The position numbers were made by a program, and so were the translations under genes. A model generated the notes under the pieces. It ran no database searches. It was not told where the DNA came from and was given only the letters and a program-made list of their open reading frames with translations. A stretch of DNA of 64,000 nucleotides from Mercenaria mercenaria (Eukaryota; Mollusca; Bivalvia; Venerida; Veneridae): assembly GCF_021730395.1 (NCBI RefSeq), contig NC_069362.1:83902001-83966000 (forward strand), given 5' to 3'. This document shows, piece by piece, positions 23,552-35,830 of this stretch (position 1 is its first letter; each line of letters begins with the position of its first letter).

Positions 23552-23720
23552 TGCCACTGTGTCCCTTTATTTGTTCGTTTTGTCCTTGTGTATTTGCTTT
23601 GTGTGAGTGTGTGTGTTGGTTGTGTGCGCGTCCACGTGCTGGGTTTACGTTTGGGAAGGCTCCCTTTTTAGAACGTGGCTTTCCCTGTTGGATATTCATC
23701 CTTGTTTTTTGTTTGTTTAT
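23552..23720 (+). mobile_element. Retroelement 3' end, right part (split copy)
   Basis: CCACTGTGTCCCTTTATTTG, the GTGTGTGTTGG-rich stretch and GTGGCTTTCCCTGTTGGATA continue the sequence begun at 21165 and match 35830-36050 (minus). The two halves flank the TIR element. Confidence 0.8.
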
Positions 23721-26700
23721 GTAACAATTAATGAGGATCTTGTTAGAAGGGTTAGAATCGGCGATAAACAATAGTTGACAAGACGGCAAATCAATAAAAC
23801 TATTTGTTAAATATTATTATCTTCTATTCAATTAATCTATTTACCAATTGTATCACATATATAGCCTTAAAATCTCTGAAAGATAGAATGCTACTTAAAA
23901 CTTTTTTGTGATGACAGGTGTTAAATGGGTCAACCGTGTTGTTGTACTTATAAAAAAGACTGACCCGGTTTATAGGTTGGTCAGGGCTACGATATGTATT
24001 GTATTTTGCCATCGAATTATTTCCATAAAATGCTTCTTCCCCTTTCGTTTGGATCCGCCCATGTTTACAAACACGTTTGTTTATTTTATGGACTGTATAA
24101 TTATGCGTTGTCGCTTGTGTTATAAGTCAGAAAATGTAATTTTGCTACTCTTTTTTTGAAATCCTATTTTATCCACTCCCTGCTAGCCTACACCATTTCA
24201 CCATGGCAACTTGCTTTAGTTTGTGCGTCCCTTCGCCTCCTCCAACCTCGAATTCTTGGTACGCCCGTGGAACACTTATTATTGAAAAGGTTACTTACAT
24301 GATAATGACAAGTGAATCATGTGTGAAGAAATCCACATACTATTGTTCTACAACGTTATCTATGAATTTCTACTAATAAAAAGACAAAGAATAAAACCAG
24401 CTGATAAACGCACATATTCTGCAGTTAAGCAACTGAAATAGTAGTTATGCCCGAGACAATTTATAATCATGGCAATGCAAACACTAGGCTCACTCTCATC
24501 AACTGTTTTAGTCAATGTTTTAGTGTAAATTACTATTTTCACCGATATTTTCTGCCTAATTGTTATTTTGAAAAATAGTAACTTAAATGTAGGTATATGT
24601 ATATTTCTAGACACACGAAAATGCATCTCCACTTTCATTTTCATGAATGATCTAAGCATTCCAATAGTATTTATTTGACATTGATTTTAGAGAAAGTTCT
24701 TGACACTCGGTCATTTCTGACCAGTACTCACAGCCTCGATAAAGGATTATGCTATTACCAGTTTTCATACACGCGGCCTCAGGACCAGCTTGCTGACGCT
24801 TTTCCAATGAACCATTTATCTCCCATAAATTTAATTTGCATATGCGAACATATTTATCGCGATGTATGTACATTTTTAGTTATGATTAGCGTGCTCAGTA
24901 TGCGCATTTAATAGATTTATGATTTTAACAATTTAATGCGCATATCATTTATACTTTGCATGCGTATCTGCACGGCCTAGGTTAAATAAAGAATAAATGT
25001 ATTATTATTTTGTTTTCGATTCATTTTGTTGCTGTTGTTATTATTATTAGTATTATTATTATTAGTAGTAGTATTTTTACATTGTATTATTAAAACTATC
25101 ACCACCACCATCATCGTCATCATCATCCTCATCATTGCATCATTGATGATGATGATAATGATGATGTTGCCATTGTTATAACAATAATAGTCACTATTGT
25201 TTCCGTTGTTCATTGAATGCAACTGAAGAAAAATGCGAAATACATCAAAAGGTAATATACGTGCACTAAAATGCGTCACTTTGAGAAATTGTGCGGACAG
25301 TATAACTAAGTCTGATGCTACTGCCTTTCAGTTATAGTTGATGCATTTAAATCTATTAAAAACATATACTTTTTTCTATTTTATCGTTCGTGTGCGGATT
25401 TCTTGGGAACTCGACGCTTTTTTTGCGTCTATAAATCGCACGCTTCTTTCCATAGTAAATTAAAAATAATGCTCTATGGAACGCCTTTACTGCCTCTCGA
25501 TGCCCCAAAAATAAGGATAAAACTTTACATTTGTGCAAACGTTTTTTGTATTGTGTATAGCAGAAACGTCGTTTATTCACGTACAGTCGTCTTTATAAAT
25601 ACATTGTGTGCTCTATAAAATGTTTTATTGTTAATGCATTCAAGTATATCATTAGCACATGGCGATATTTCACGGGCAAGAGAAGTTATATTGTACTCAA
25701 GCATACTGACGTTTATGTTCTCGTTCCATCTTGTGTACATTTCGTTATATCATAATAACTGAATATGATATCATGTTGATATAAAATTAACATATGACGT
25801 AGTAAATAGTTGCGGTATCATCTGATTATTTATTTGTCAAAACTGTCATTTGCCCTCACACTAATGATCCGGATGGGAATAAGAGGAGTAAATGTCAATG
25901 TTTCGGAAATATATTATTCTGTCAAAGTTACATAATAGGCTTGAAACGGTTCCTATAACCTTAAAACTATAAAAACATTCTTTCATTATAAAATATATAC
26001 ATTTTGCTAAGTTGAATGAAACAACGGATGTAAATGTATGTTTATGTGCTTTTAACTCTGTAATTTGCATTGGTAGCAAGTATGTATACATTACATTGTA
26101 TTTTAAAATAATCAAATATTTCAATTAACGATTCCCGTTTTATTTTACAGTAAATTAACAAAAGGCGCGGTATAAAAATAAAAAAAATAATCAGGGCCTT
26201 CGAGTGCTTTGTCGCTTAACTTATTAAATATGTAAGCACTGTGGCAGTTAATGGACTACATGTATACTGGAAGGGGAGACAGCGAAAGGAGATTGCTAAA
26301 AATAAGACAAGGCGTTAGTCATTCCCATGAAGCCAAACATACAAAAAATAATTTTCAACGGCAAGTATTTTTGCCAGAGTTGTGACAGATATATGCCTTA
26401 AATATTATTGATGTAGCTCAAACTGCGTTGCTATGCTTTCGCTACACATAACGACATTGCCAGTAGTCCCGACCATGTTGAATTAAAAACAACAACAGGC
26501 AAGTTATTTATTATTAAACTAGCATAAAACTGATACCAATATCAAAGTAATAAGACGGCATAGAATCCAATACTTACAGGTTGACAGTAAGGAACAAGAA
26601 ATCTAGTATGAATAGTAACAGAGTATTGAAGATGTTTGTAGCTTTTAATCTTTGAAAATGATGAAATGAAAACAAGAATGTAAACACTGGTTTTAGTTTT

Positions 26701-27320
26701 TTCTTCAATCTAAATATCATATCAAGTTTGAACACAATAAATAGATCCCGAGTTTGCAGAGGGTCAAAGGACACTGTGATTCATTGGAAATTATGATCAC
26801 ATGTCGTTGGAAATATTTTGATCTGCGTTTGCTGTTTAACTCCATTTCAAAATAAATCGTCTTAAAATAACGACAACATTTTAAATATTTTCTTACACGT
26901 ATCTGTCACAAAATAACTTTCGACAAAAAGTCAGTGAAACATTTTCTATATACCACGACCACTGAAATACAATGTGCTTTTATCTAAGAAATTGTCAAAA
27001 TACATAAAAATGTACACGCTTTACAGTATCTTATTGAAAACTTTGAATAATCATGCAGTCCTTTTTCGGGCAGTGCTGTTCCACTTTTGTGTATAACAAG
27101 TCTGTCTCACTATGATTTGGTGATGTTCATATAAATAATCGTTGCATAAATCTTTAACACAGTAAGCGAAAAGTGAACACAGCGCAAAATGTTGCTTAAG
27201 TTACCACCTTTTTGTGAACAAACCACAAGGTTTCAGTGTGACGTAAGCTAAAAAAAGACACAAAAATATGTCTTGAAATAACGCTTGCTGTAATAATATT
27301 ATGAAATAAAAGTAAATTAT
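23721..27320. other. Intergenic, no gene recognised
   Basis: It holds a low-complexity ATT/ATC microsatellite at about 25020-25175, which creates an Asn/Met-rich minus-strand ORF. The remaining short ORFs carry no recognisable domain. Confidence 0.5.
25020..25175. repeat. ATT/ATC trinucleotide low-complexity stretch
   Basis: Imperfect TTATTATTATTAGTAG followed by ATCATCATC/ATGATGATG repeats. Confidence 0.9.
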
Positions 27321-27323
27321 ATT

Positions 27324-28535
27324 CTATTCTATTTGATGAAAAGACTTTATGTCATTCCAAGCTGCACCCCAGTTCTTCCTCAAGTGTTCATACTTTGCCA
27401 GTAGAAACATGGACGATTGCACATTTTTAGAAAGATGTTCAGACTCAAGTAAATTATATCCATGTCCGCTTTCCATATTCCGTTGAAAAACACCGGCTTT
27501 TAAAGCAGCAAAGCCAGTAATATAAACATCATCTATCCAATAGAATTTCACTTCTCTGGAAGCATGATAAAGTTTCTTAGTGACGTCATATGACATGACG
27601 TAAGCAAATCCTTCGCAATATGGCGGATATTTTGAATATGGGTATTCACTTTCTGGCACGAACCATTTGTCATCCTTTGTCCTACGTGGTCCTTGGTTAT
27701 GGTATATTGAACAATACAGAAAGTCTTCTACATTTCCATCCGGGGACTTTTGTAAAAGGAAACGAACCAAATGATAAATATCAATAAGGGTGTCATCGTC
27801 AACCTTGACAACGAACTTAGTATGGTTACAATATTTTTGAACCCAGTGCAATCCCATTACACATTTATACGTCAGATTGCGATACGAGTCTATAAAATTT
27901 CCTTGAATAATATCAAGATTTGTTTTACTTTCCAAAACGATTTTATCTTGTAAGTTTTGATCTTCCACTTTTGCAAGAATAAACAACGGCACAATATTAG
28001 CACCTGAGTAAAACCTTACTGATCCCCAAGTATCTCTTATCAATTTCCGTTCCTTATATTTTCTAGGATCACTATTTATTAGAACCAAAACTAAAACATT
28101 TTTGTTGCACGCATGTTTGTTATTTAGAATAAAGCCATAGTTGTGAAGATTTACAAAAGAGTCTTGTATGTCATTATCATTTGTATCCTTGAAATATTTA
28201 AGGTAGCTATCCTTTCCGTACTGGACAGGCGGCTGTAACTTCTTCTCAGATTGTGGTTGTCCTACACTAGTTTTTGCATCTTGTAATTGTTCAATTTGCA
28301 TAAAGTTTTCTTGTATTTGCTTTTGTTGAAATGGTGCAAATTTTGCTGATATCCGATTCACTGTTGCTAAGCTTTCGTCTTTTGCAAGTTTCTTCAGTGT
28401 TTTTAATTTGGCTTGATCAACGTCTTCAATGCTTGATCTTATGTAGAAAATGGTTCGGTTGGTAATCAGGACGATGATGACAACAATAATTAGGACAACG
28501 AGCTTAGGTCTATAGGGCATCGTCCGTATCCGCAT
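27324..28535 (-). CDS. GT31 family beta-1,3-glycosyltransferase (galactosyl/GlcNAc-transferase-like), type II membrane protein
   Basis: The protein has 403 residues. A basic N-terminus and one membrane span (about 12-30) indicate Golgi type II topology; a linker of about 110 residues leads to the catalytic domain. GT31 motifs in order: RKLIRDTWG (163-171), GNFIDSYRNLTYKCVMGLHW (212-231), the metal-binding KVDDDT (DDD at 246-248), YPPYCEGFAYVMS (303-315) and WIDDVYITG (333-341). The family moves Gal, GlcNAc or GalNAc from UDP-sugar to a beta-1,3 bond; acceptor specificity cannot be read here. The start is the ATG at 28535: seven codons upstream in frame lies a splice acceptor (TTTCTCTGTTCAG at about 28553-28541), so the longer reading frame to 28556 is intronic. 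The CDS is a single exon, with at least one 5'-UTR exon upstream. All core acidic residues are intact. Confidence 0.92.
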   Translation of the reverse strand: MRIRTMPYRPKLVVLIIVVIIVLITNRTIFYIRSSIEDVDQAKLKTLKKLAKDESLATVNRISAKFAPFQQKQIQENFMQIEQLQDAKTSVGQPQSEKKLQPPVQYGKDSYLKYFKDTNDNDIQDSFVNLHNYGFILNNKHACNKNVLVLVLINSDPRKYKERKLIRDTWGSVRFYSGANIVPLFILAKVEDQNLQDKIVLESKTNLDIIQGNFIDSYRNLTYKCVMGLHWVQKYCNHTKFVVKVDDDTLIDIYHLVRFLLQKSPDGNVEDFLYCSIYHNQGPRRTKDDKWFVPESEYPYSKYPPYCEGFAYVMSYDVTKKLYHASREVKFYWIDDVYITGFAALKAGVFQRNMESGHGYNLLESEHLSKNVQSSMFLLAKYEHLRKNWGAAWNDIKSFHQIE

Positions 28536-28540
28536 GTTTC

Positions 28541-28556
28541 CTGAACAGAGAAACAA
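28541..28556 (-). other. Splice acceptor before GT31 coding exon
   Basis: The minus strand reads TTTCTCTGTTCAG|GAAACATGCGG. The acceptor lies five bases before the start codon, showing an intron in the 5' UTR, as in the paralogue at 51267-52271. Confidence 0.7.
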
Positions 28557-29440
28557 AATACATCACATGTCTGTTAACTCGATGCCTGTTTGTAACATCC
28601 AGTATATTTACATCTAGAAATTAGAAAATGATTTAAGTAAAGACCATCTCTTTATATTTCAAAAATGTGTTTTAAATAACAATTGATTGAAAATTTACAT
28701 TGAATTATGGTGACTGCATTGTGAAAAAGTACACTAACTTATATCTACCAACCAGTTCCTAAGACCATCCTAACACCAACCCTGAAAATAGTTCCAGACT
28801 TTTCATGAAAAAATATTTCAACGTGCAGATATGCAGTGCTACCAGTTATGCCTTGACAACCATTTAATTGTAAATTCGGTGACTATAACAACATAAACTG
28901 AAGTCTACGGTTTAATTAATATATCCGAGAGTATGAATACAAATATTCAAATTGATGGTCACGAGAACAAAACAAGACCTCGTGTCGCTTGAACTCTATC
29001 AGTATAATATTTAGCTAGTGACTGCTCCTTATCATCGTATCAAACCATAGTATTGACCTAGAGGTCACGTAGCTAATAACACAGAAAAAGTGGAAACCCA
29101 CAGGTCGCCCAACATGACAAATATGAAAATGGTGCAGACTTGGCTTGACTAAGCCAGTTCGTGGACGTAAGTGGAAATGCAAGCTACCGTATTATTGATG
29201 GGTCCTAGACGAACTTGACAGAAAATGGGCCGTATATATGAACTTGCAACGGTAATATTAATAATTGCCTGTCTGAAATGGCAATCTTTAGCAAGTCATT
29301 AAATAGAGATTTGATCAACATTTAACAGATTTAACTAAATTTAAACATCAGTATTTAGTGGAAAACTGGCTACTCCAATTATTGTCGATAAACAAGTCCC
29401 TGTTTCGTTCAAATAATTGATATATGTTTGATACCTGTAC
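28557..29440. other. GT31 5'-UTR intron or intergenic
   Basis: No gene. It contains one diverged copy (about 29085-29185) of a short dispersed repeat also seen at 49395-49505 and 60935-61060. Confidence 0.5.
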
Positions 29441-29449
29441 TTACATAAC

Positions 29450-30012
29450 TATGGTGGCATATTTCTGCTACAAGGTAGCTTTGTAGCTTTCACGATAATA
29501 TTTTAAACTTTCCAGGAAATGTGTGCAGTTTTTTTAACGCATTTCAGCGATAAATATTTTTTTCTAGATATTTTACTTTTTTCTTGAAAATATTTTAGCG
29601 AAATATTTCGCGTTGATACTTCAAACTGCCACGAAATACTTGGTAGCTATCCCGATGATATTCTAAACTTTCCATCAAAGTTCTTCATTATTCTGAAAAC
29701 ATTCTCGCAAAAAGTATTCTATATAGATATGTTTTTATTTCCAGGAAATTAAAGGTCATAGAGGTAAACTTTTCAGAAATGTTCGAAAGATACTTTCTTA
29801 AAGTATCGAGATATATCTATCTAGGTAATACATGACAGCTGTGTACGCTTCCGTAAAACGTATCGAGATAATAAAAGTAAGTTATCGCAATAATATTTCC
29901 TGGAAAATTTCAGCTATTGAGATAATCTTTTCAGAAAACTTTGCATTATTAAGATATTTTTTTTTAAGTATCACGATAGCTACCTAATTATCTCGTTGCA
30001 GAAATATGCCGC
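29450..30012. mobile_element. Non-autonomous TIR element, about 560 bp
   Basis: TATGGTGGCATATTTCTGC at the left (about 29450) is the inverse of GCAGAAATATGCCGCCATA at the right (about 29998-30016), and GGTAGCT/AGCTACC continues the pairing. The interior is full of TTCCAGGAAA, CGATAATATT and TTCAGAAA words that also pair across the element, so it can fold back over much of its length. No ORF. Confidence 0.75.
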
Positions 30013-30019
30013 CATAAAT

Positions 30020-31600
30020 AACTGATATCAAACGATTGTTACTACATGTAAAATAAACTCATAATCGCTTACTGCAACACTATAATCGATCAAAGTTATT
30101 TAACATGAAATGAATTAGAAAAAAAAGCAACCCATTGCCTATTAACGGTTTGACTTTTCGTACCAAATATTCCCAAAATGTAGAAAAAATGCATACATAT
30201 TTAAATTCCTTCACAGTGATGTTAGACCTTGAATTTAATTTTAACACTTTCTAACTTTTTTTTAAATATGAAAATTTCAGTATCTTTCAGCCTTAACCCT
30301 AGTAATTGACATTCCTACCACCATTACTTTTTTTTTCATAAATAGAAATATTGAAATCAATACATTGTTTTTAAAAATGAATATATCTGAAACGGTTTTG
30401 TTTCGTCAGTTACCTATTTTTTGATTATTTTTTTTCTCTCGGTCAAAAAGAAGTTGTAAATTTGTCTGATCGGATGTCAGGCAGTCTGTTTAGCACGTTC
30501 GCTAAGCCTTTTTTTATATACAGTGGACTTTAGGTGTAACAGATAGGGTGGAAATGTGTGCATCGCCGCTTGGTTTACTTAAATACTTACTGACATATAA
30601 TGGCTGCAAGACTGACATTCTGAGGTACATTTGTGGTGCATGCTAGTTGTGTTCTCTTTCATAATAATCTCATGAAAACGAAAGCTGTTAGGCCAGGCTT
30701 TAGGCAATCTGACTAAAGTACTTGATCTTCTAAACGAAGATCTGAGGGTCATCTTTCTGCATATTTGGATTTCCGATACTGCTATTTTTATTTTCGCAAA
30801 TCTATTTTTATTTGAACCAATCAGACGACTCGTTTCAATAAGCATTTGGCTGAACTATCACAAAAGCGTCGATGTCAAAGGGTGAGAAAAATATGCAGTC
30901 AGTCCGGGGCTCGAACCCGGGACCCCTCGCTTACAGGGCGAGTGCTCTACCGACTGAGTTTACCGGCTGCCTGACACCTAACGTGACCAAGTCCGAACCG
31001 TGAAATATGATTCCTCTCAAAAACACGACGGCGCAGTCATGATGTGATCGTCATAAGAATTGTAAATATGAAAACACCCAGGCTAAATATAGATTTTTTA
31101 AACTTCTACTTTCACTTTCAAAATGTTGGAAGCAAGGCTCTGATTGGCTAGCGGATGGTAGTCAGAACGAGGCTATCAATAGCACGTCTTCAGATCCAAA
31201 GCGTAGCGTTAATTGGAGATGTACATTAGTCAGATAAGGTTTTAGGGACTTTATCATCAGTGTGTACATAATCAATTGCAGGCAGTGTTTAAGGCCATTT
31301 GAAAAACATCTCAAAGGCTGAATGATTTGAAAAAAAGAGTACATTTTATTCTTCTTCTTAATAGTAAAACCCTATTGTGTAAGTTCTGTTGTAGTTTTCA
31401 TCATAAATAATCAAATAAAGACCACAACGACCCAATAAGTGAGTATGTAAGCAATGACAGGTAATGAAAAGAATTAATTTTGAAAGAAATTTCAAAAGCC
31501 AAACGGAAGTTGATTAGCAGCAATTGCAGCCACAATCAGTGCTTTGAGTGCTTTGATTTGGTGTATATCATAATTCCACAACATGTTTTCTTTGTCAAAA
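30020..31600. other. Intergenic; holds a tRNA-like sequence, otherwise unrecognised
   Basis: No protein gene. A word GTCAGGCAGTCTGTTTAGCA near 30475 is an inverted partial match to the flank of the tRNA-like sequence near 30975. Confidence 0.45.
30898..30967 (-). pseudogene. tRNA-like sequence (Thr-TGT type loop), tRNA pseudogene or SINE head
   Basis: The minus strand shows an A box (CTCAGTCGGTAGAGC), an anticodon stem CTCGC/GCGAG with loop CCTGTAA, and a B box in CCGGGTTCGAGCCCCGG. The anticodon would be TGT (Thr), but position 33 is C rather than the invariant T. The 5' end GCCGGTA cannot pair with the 3' ACTGACT as an acceptor stem. So it is not a normal tRNA gene, although the internal Pol III promoter boxes are intact. 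Confidence 0.7.
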
Positions 31601-31614
31601 GTTTTTTTTTTTCG

Positions 31615-32085
31615 ATTTCTGAATCATTCTAAAAATAAAAATGTAGTAATAGGCATATTATATGTATATCTCAGGTAGTTAAATATGCTTGATGACATAT
31701 TTTTCATTATATTTCAGAATTTTAGGCTGAGAAAATCTTCTTTTGACTTTTCGGATCCTCCTAAACTTATTTCTGAATAATTCTAAAAATAAAAATATAG
31801 TAATAGGCATATTATGTGTATATCTCAGGTAGTTAAAATATGCTTGATGACATATTTTTCATTATATTTCAGACATTTTAGGCTGAGAAAAACTTCTTTT
31901 GACTTTTCGGATCCTTCTAAACTTATTTTTGAATCATTCTAAAAATAAAAATGTAGTAATAGGCATTTTATATTATATCTCAGATAGTTAAAATATGCTT
32001 GATGACATATTTTTCATTATATTTCAGAATTTTAGGCTGAGAAAAACTTCTTTTGACTTTTCGGATCCTCCTAAACTTTACAAAG
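31615..32085. repeat. 155-bp unit in three tandem copies
   Basis: Three copies of a unit with TAAAAATAAAAATGTAGTAAT, TCTCAGGTAGTTAAA, TATTTCAGAATTTTAGGCTG and CTTTTCGGATCC. The word TCGGATCC falls at 31751, 31907 and 32061. High similarity suggests a recent local duplication. The last copy runs into the MITE at 32092. Confidence 0.9.
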
Positions 32086-32091
32086 TTATGC

Positions 32092-32426
32092 TGTTAGGCG
32101 TAAAAAAATTGTTTGTTTCCGGTATCCCGACCTGTCCTAAATTTTTGGCCCGATCCTATATGTTTTTATGGCCTTGGAAAATATTTCTTTCAACTTTTTA
32201 ACAAAAAGTTGCAAAACTGCACTTTTATGCTTTAAACATGGTCGGTGATGTTAGAAATCAATTTACTGATGCTCTTAAGGCATAACCCCCTTATTTTGTA
32301 TTCATTTTTGACACAAAAAATAGTTTCCGAAAAGTCTCACTTAATAATAATAAAAAAAAAATCCAAAAAAAAAAAATCCGACCTACCAACCCTTATTTTT
32401 TAAGCAAAGTTTTTTTAGGCCTTAAC
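32092..32426. mobile_element. MITE with TTAGGCCTAAAAAA-type ends, copy 1
   Basis: It begins TTAGGCGTAAAAAAATTG and ends TTTTTTTAGGCCTTAAC. Inside are GGTATCCCGACCTGTCC, GGTCGGTGATGTTAGAAATC and CCGACCTACCAACCC, all shared with the copy at 46930-47256. Confidence 0.8.
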
Positions 32427-32545
32427 ACCAAAATCAAGATGAAAATTTCAATATTGTCTTAACATTAATATTTTGCATATTATATAGCATACTGCAACGT
32501 TTGACACGCTATTATAGAAATGTTAAACATTTCTTTTGACATAAT

Positions 32546-34066
32546 GTTAAGGAGGTAGGTTACCTTTATATTTGTATGTGCGAATGTCCAACCGGAAGCT
32601 AGCGTGACGATTTACGACGACGTTTACGACAAACTAAATGTATTTGTATATTCATTCTTCTGAAAACAAATCATAGACCTGTCTTCGATCTGACGCTTTT
32701 TGGTATAATAATGCAGAAATAATGAATAAATTGCCGCAGAAACGCTTCAAAACAATGTTGCCTTAAAATGACGTCATTGACGTCATGACGTTACGTGTCA
32801 GTTACCGCGCAAAATTAATAGCTTTTATCTTGAAAGTACGTAATTCTGTGCATTTTCTTTATTCAAACTATTTTCAAATAACCATTATTTGCTGAAATAT
32901 TTTTTATGAGTCTTTTGCTCTGAATAATAATCAATATTTTGCTTCTTTTATGTAGTTATATTGAAATGTTATGCGGAATGTAAGAAAATGGATGATGGTA
33001 ACCAATGTTATTTGGAATATAGTTGGGTGAGAGGTTACTTGTTACGGCCATTTTCAAATAAAAAATCTAGCAGTTTGATTTGTAATACCTATTTTACAGG
33101 TTCCGTTGATAATTTGTTACTTATATACTAAAACTAAGATCTAAAATTGTTCAAATTTCAGTAGAAAATTGTGGTTTCTTGAATTGAATTGATGTTACCA
33201 TGGAAACGAAGCCCGTGACCTATGTATCTAAATGTAAAATTCAAAAGCGTTGACACTAGTCTATTTAAGAAACACAGCTTCGGCTTTTTATTTTCATTTC
33301 AACAATATCCATGAGAATAATAGTAGCATGCTGAACGATTTTTCCATGAAAAATGCCAGACGAGGGGTACTGCTGTAAGTATTCTAAGCTTAGAAATTTG
33401 TTTGAATAAATGCAGATAACACGAAAATATAACTTACGTTAGAAATAATATGTTTTAAAGCTACATCAACTAGAAAGATAATCTTATTCAATATTATTTT
33501 ATAAGAAATTATGACAAAAAGCAAGATATAAGCCATTTTAAACATCTCTGTTGCCATGGTTACTTTAAACTTTAAGAAAAATAGGGTACCATGTATAGTG
33601 CTTGGTATTTTGCTAATAATATTACCCAAATATTTTATGTTGGTCATTAACAGGATGGCACTGAAGCCGTCGAAAACTCCTATTTTTATACATAGTTGTT
33701 TAAAACTGAGAGAAAATGCGTTACCATGGAAACACGAGCCCCGCGACATATACATTTTAAGCTTATATTAGAAAGCTAACGTGCATACTAATAAAATTAT
33801 AGATTATGCTGACTTCTACGGATATCAATGAAACTAAAATACACTGAAAAGTGTTAAATATCCGTACTTTTCTTCTTCTTTCAATATGAAATACCTTTGG
33901 AGGGTCATGTTCTTCAAACCTGGATAAAAATTGAACTTGAAGGGACAGAGACAAACGAAACTGAGATTTTAGCAGTTAAAACTTCATATTACACGAAATA
34001 CAAAAAGATGCTGCGGTTCAACTAATTTGAATTTACCCTTGTAACAAGGTAACCTACCTCCTTAAC
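32546..34066. mobile_element. 1.5-kb non-autonomous TIR element flanked by TTAA
   Basis: GTTAAGGAGGTAGGTTACCT at the left is the exact inverse of AGGTAACCTACCTCCTTAAC at the right. TTAA at both ends would fit a TTAA-targeting (piggyBac-like) element, but the tips are not the usual CCC form, so the superfamily is open. Inside, GTTACCATGGAAAC recurs near 33195 and 33720, with GTTGCCATGG near 33550. No transposase is seen; the ORF at 33390-33755 is unrecognised. Confidence 0.75.
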
Positions 34067-35830
34067 TCATTGTTGTGCGCCTACCCTGGAAGATTACCAA
34101 TGTTGCAGTATAAAAAGAATGTTATAAGGAAGTGAGCCCGTAATGACACTCGGCAACTTCCGTATGATTACACACTATATAATTCGACATTCTTCGGACG
34201 TAAATGTATGGTTTTCCGTAGAAATTGTAGAATGCCGAAATTGTATACGGAGAATACATAATTTGACAGTGATAATGAGTTAATTAATTACCTTAACAAG
34301 AGTAAGCATTATAACTGATTAAACAAAATACTCAGGCAGTTCTTTTATTTGATTTATATTGACAGATCTTTAAATTGTTTTGTAATTAAATTAATTAAAT
34401 TATGTATTTTGTTAATTAAAGATGTATTTTTATGAATTAAAACCTAACTTTTAAAATATATGGTAGAAAATGTACAGATATTTTATTGTAAACTTACTTA
34501 CCATCTGTTTAATTCCGTAGATTTATTCCTACTATTACAACATCAGATCACGAACTTTACTGTCTATCTCATGTATGTTTACTACACAATATAGTATGAC
34601 ACACTTCAGCAGTGATTTCCATCTTATAGTGTCAGAGGTTCTTATCTGTGCAAACCTTATCAACATATAGATAAAGTTTCCGCTTTCTACCTGTGAATGG
34701 AAGAAACCATCTTTGTCTATAAATATTCCTGGATCTCACAATCTCTAGTCTAATACATTAAATATGCACGATGTTCATTAAACCGTATGTGGTGATGGAT
34801 GAATATTTTACGACTCGACGTATATGTATTAATTAAATATATTACATAAGGTGTACACAATTTAGGTCGTCTTTCCTAGAAGATTATTATTTATACTGTG
34901 CACTAATACCTCGCGAGCATCATAATAGACATTTTTGAATTAAGACAAAAGGGACTGCGAACACCTAGGACGATGAAAATTTAATGGGGACCATCTCAAC
35001 ATAAATTAATTATATTATATGCGGTCGGAAAACCATGCCCATAATAGTATTAAGGTCTGCCTTATCATGCCAAAACACTGCGGTGAGGGATATAAAATTT
35101 GCTTTGTCTGTCAGTCCGTCTGTCGGCCAGAAAAAAAATTGTGTTGCCAAAAGCGGCCGACCCACCGTCGTTACACTTTACTGAAATGTTCCTCAACATT
35201 AGAAGGTGTGCATCCGAGACAAAACGGTCATTGTTAGCTCTGCTGTTACTAATCACATTAAAATGGCCATATCACCCTTGGTCGCTCACATGATATTGAT
35301 TGTTTAGCCCTGAATATATGTCAAGACAAACTGTAACATGGAAACTGACATTTGTAATTAAAAAGAAATTAGATTGACATGGAACAATTTAACATGTGAT
35401 TTCTAAATACCATAACCATAGTGACCTACATTTTATGCAAAAGTCATCCCGCAGCCCGTCACGCAAATTTATTCAGGACGAAGGTGTAGAATGTGACCAG
35501 AAGCTTGATATTAATGTTAAAGTGTTAACAAGTATTTTCTAGGAGTTTACAATGTGACCTACCTTTCAATCCCGGTTGACCTAATTAAGTATCAGACGTT
35601 GCTCTCATATAGATAAATATTCTGACAAGGTTTAATAAATTATTGCTGACGTTTTAATGTGACATCAGGTTACCCAGTTTCAACCAGTTTTAACCTTGAT
35701 AAAGTTTTTATACGCAAAAATATTCTGAAAGGTATTTAGGAAAAGAAACAGATTGAAAAAATGTTACCCTAGGTAACCTGTTTTAGAACTTGATCTAATT
35801 TTCCGAGAAAGCATTGAAACATATTTGTTT
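34067..35830. other. Intergenic; possible first exon of the 27-kb GT31 gene
   Basis: At 34503-34700 the minus strand has a promoter-like TATTTATAG (about 34722), then sequence ending CAGATG|GTAAGTAAG (34502), an ideal splice donor. It could be a 5'-UTR exon for the gene at 27324-28535, but the intron would be about 6 kb and this is unproven. The block 34480-34900 has a diverged duplicate at 42810-43180. Confidence 0.3.

Noticed and set aside
24977-25279. Asn/Met-rich 100-codon minus-strand ORF
   Set aside because: Produced by the ATT/ATC trinucleotide repeat.
28536-28556. Upstream ATG of the first GT31 gene (seven extra codons)
   Set aside because: It lies across a clear splice acceptor, so those codons are intronic.
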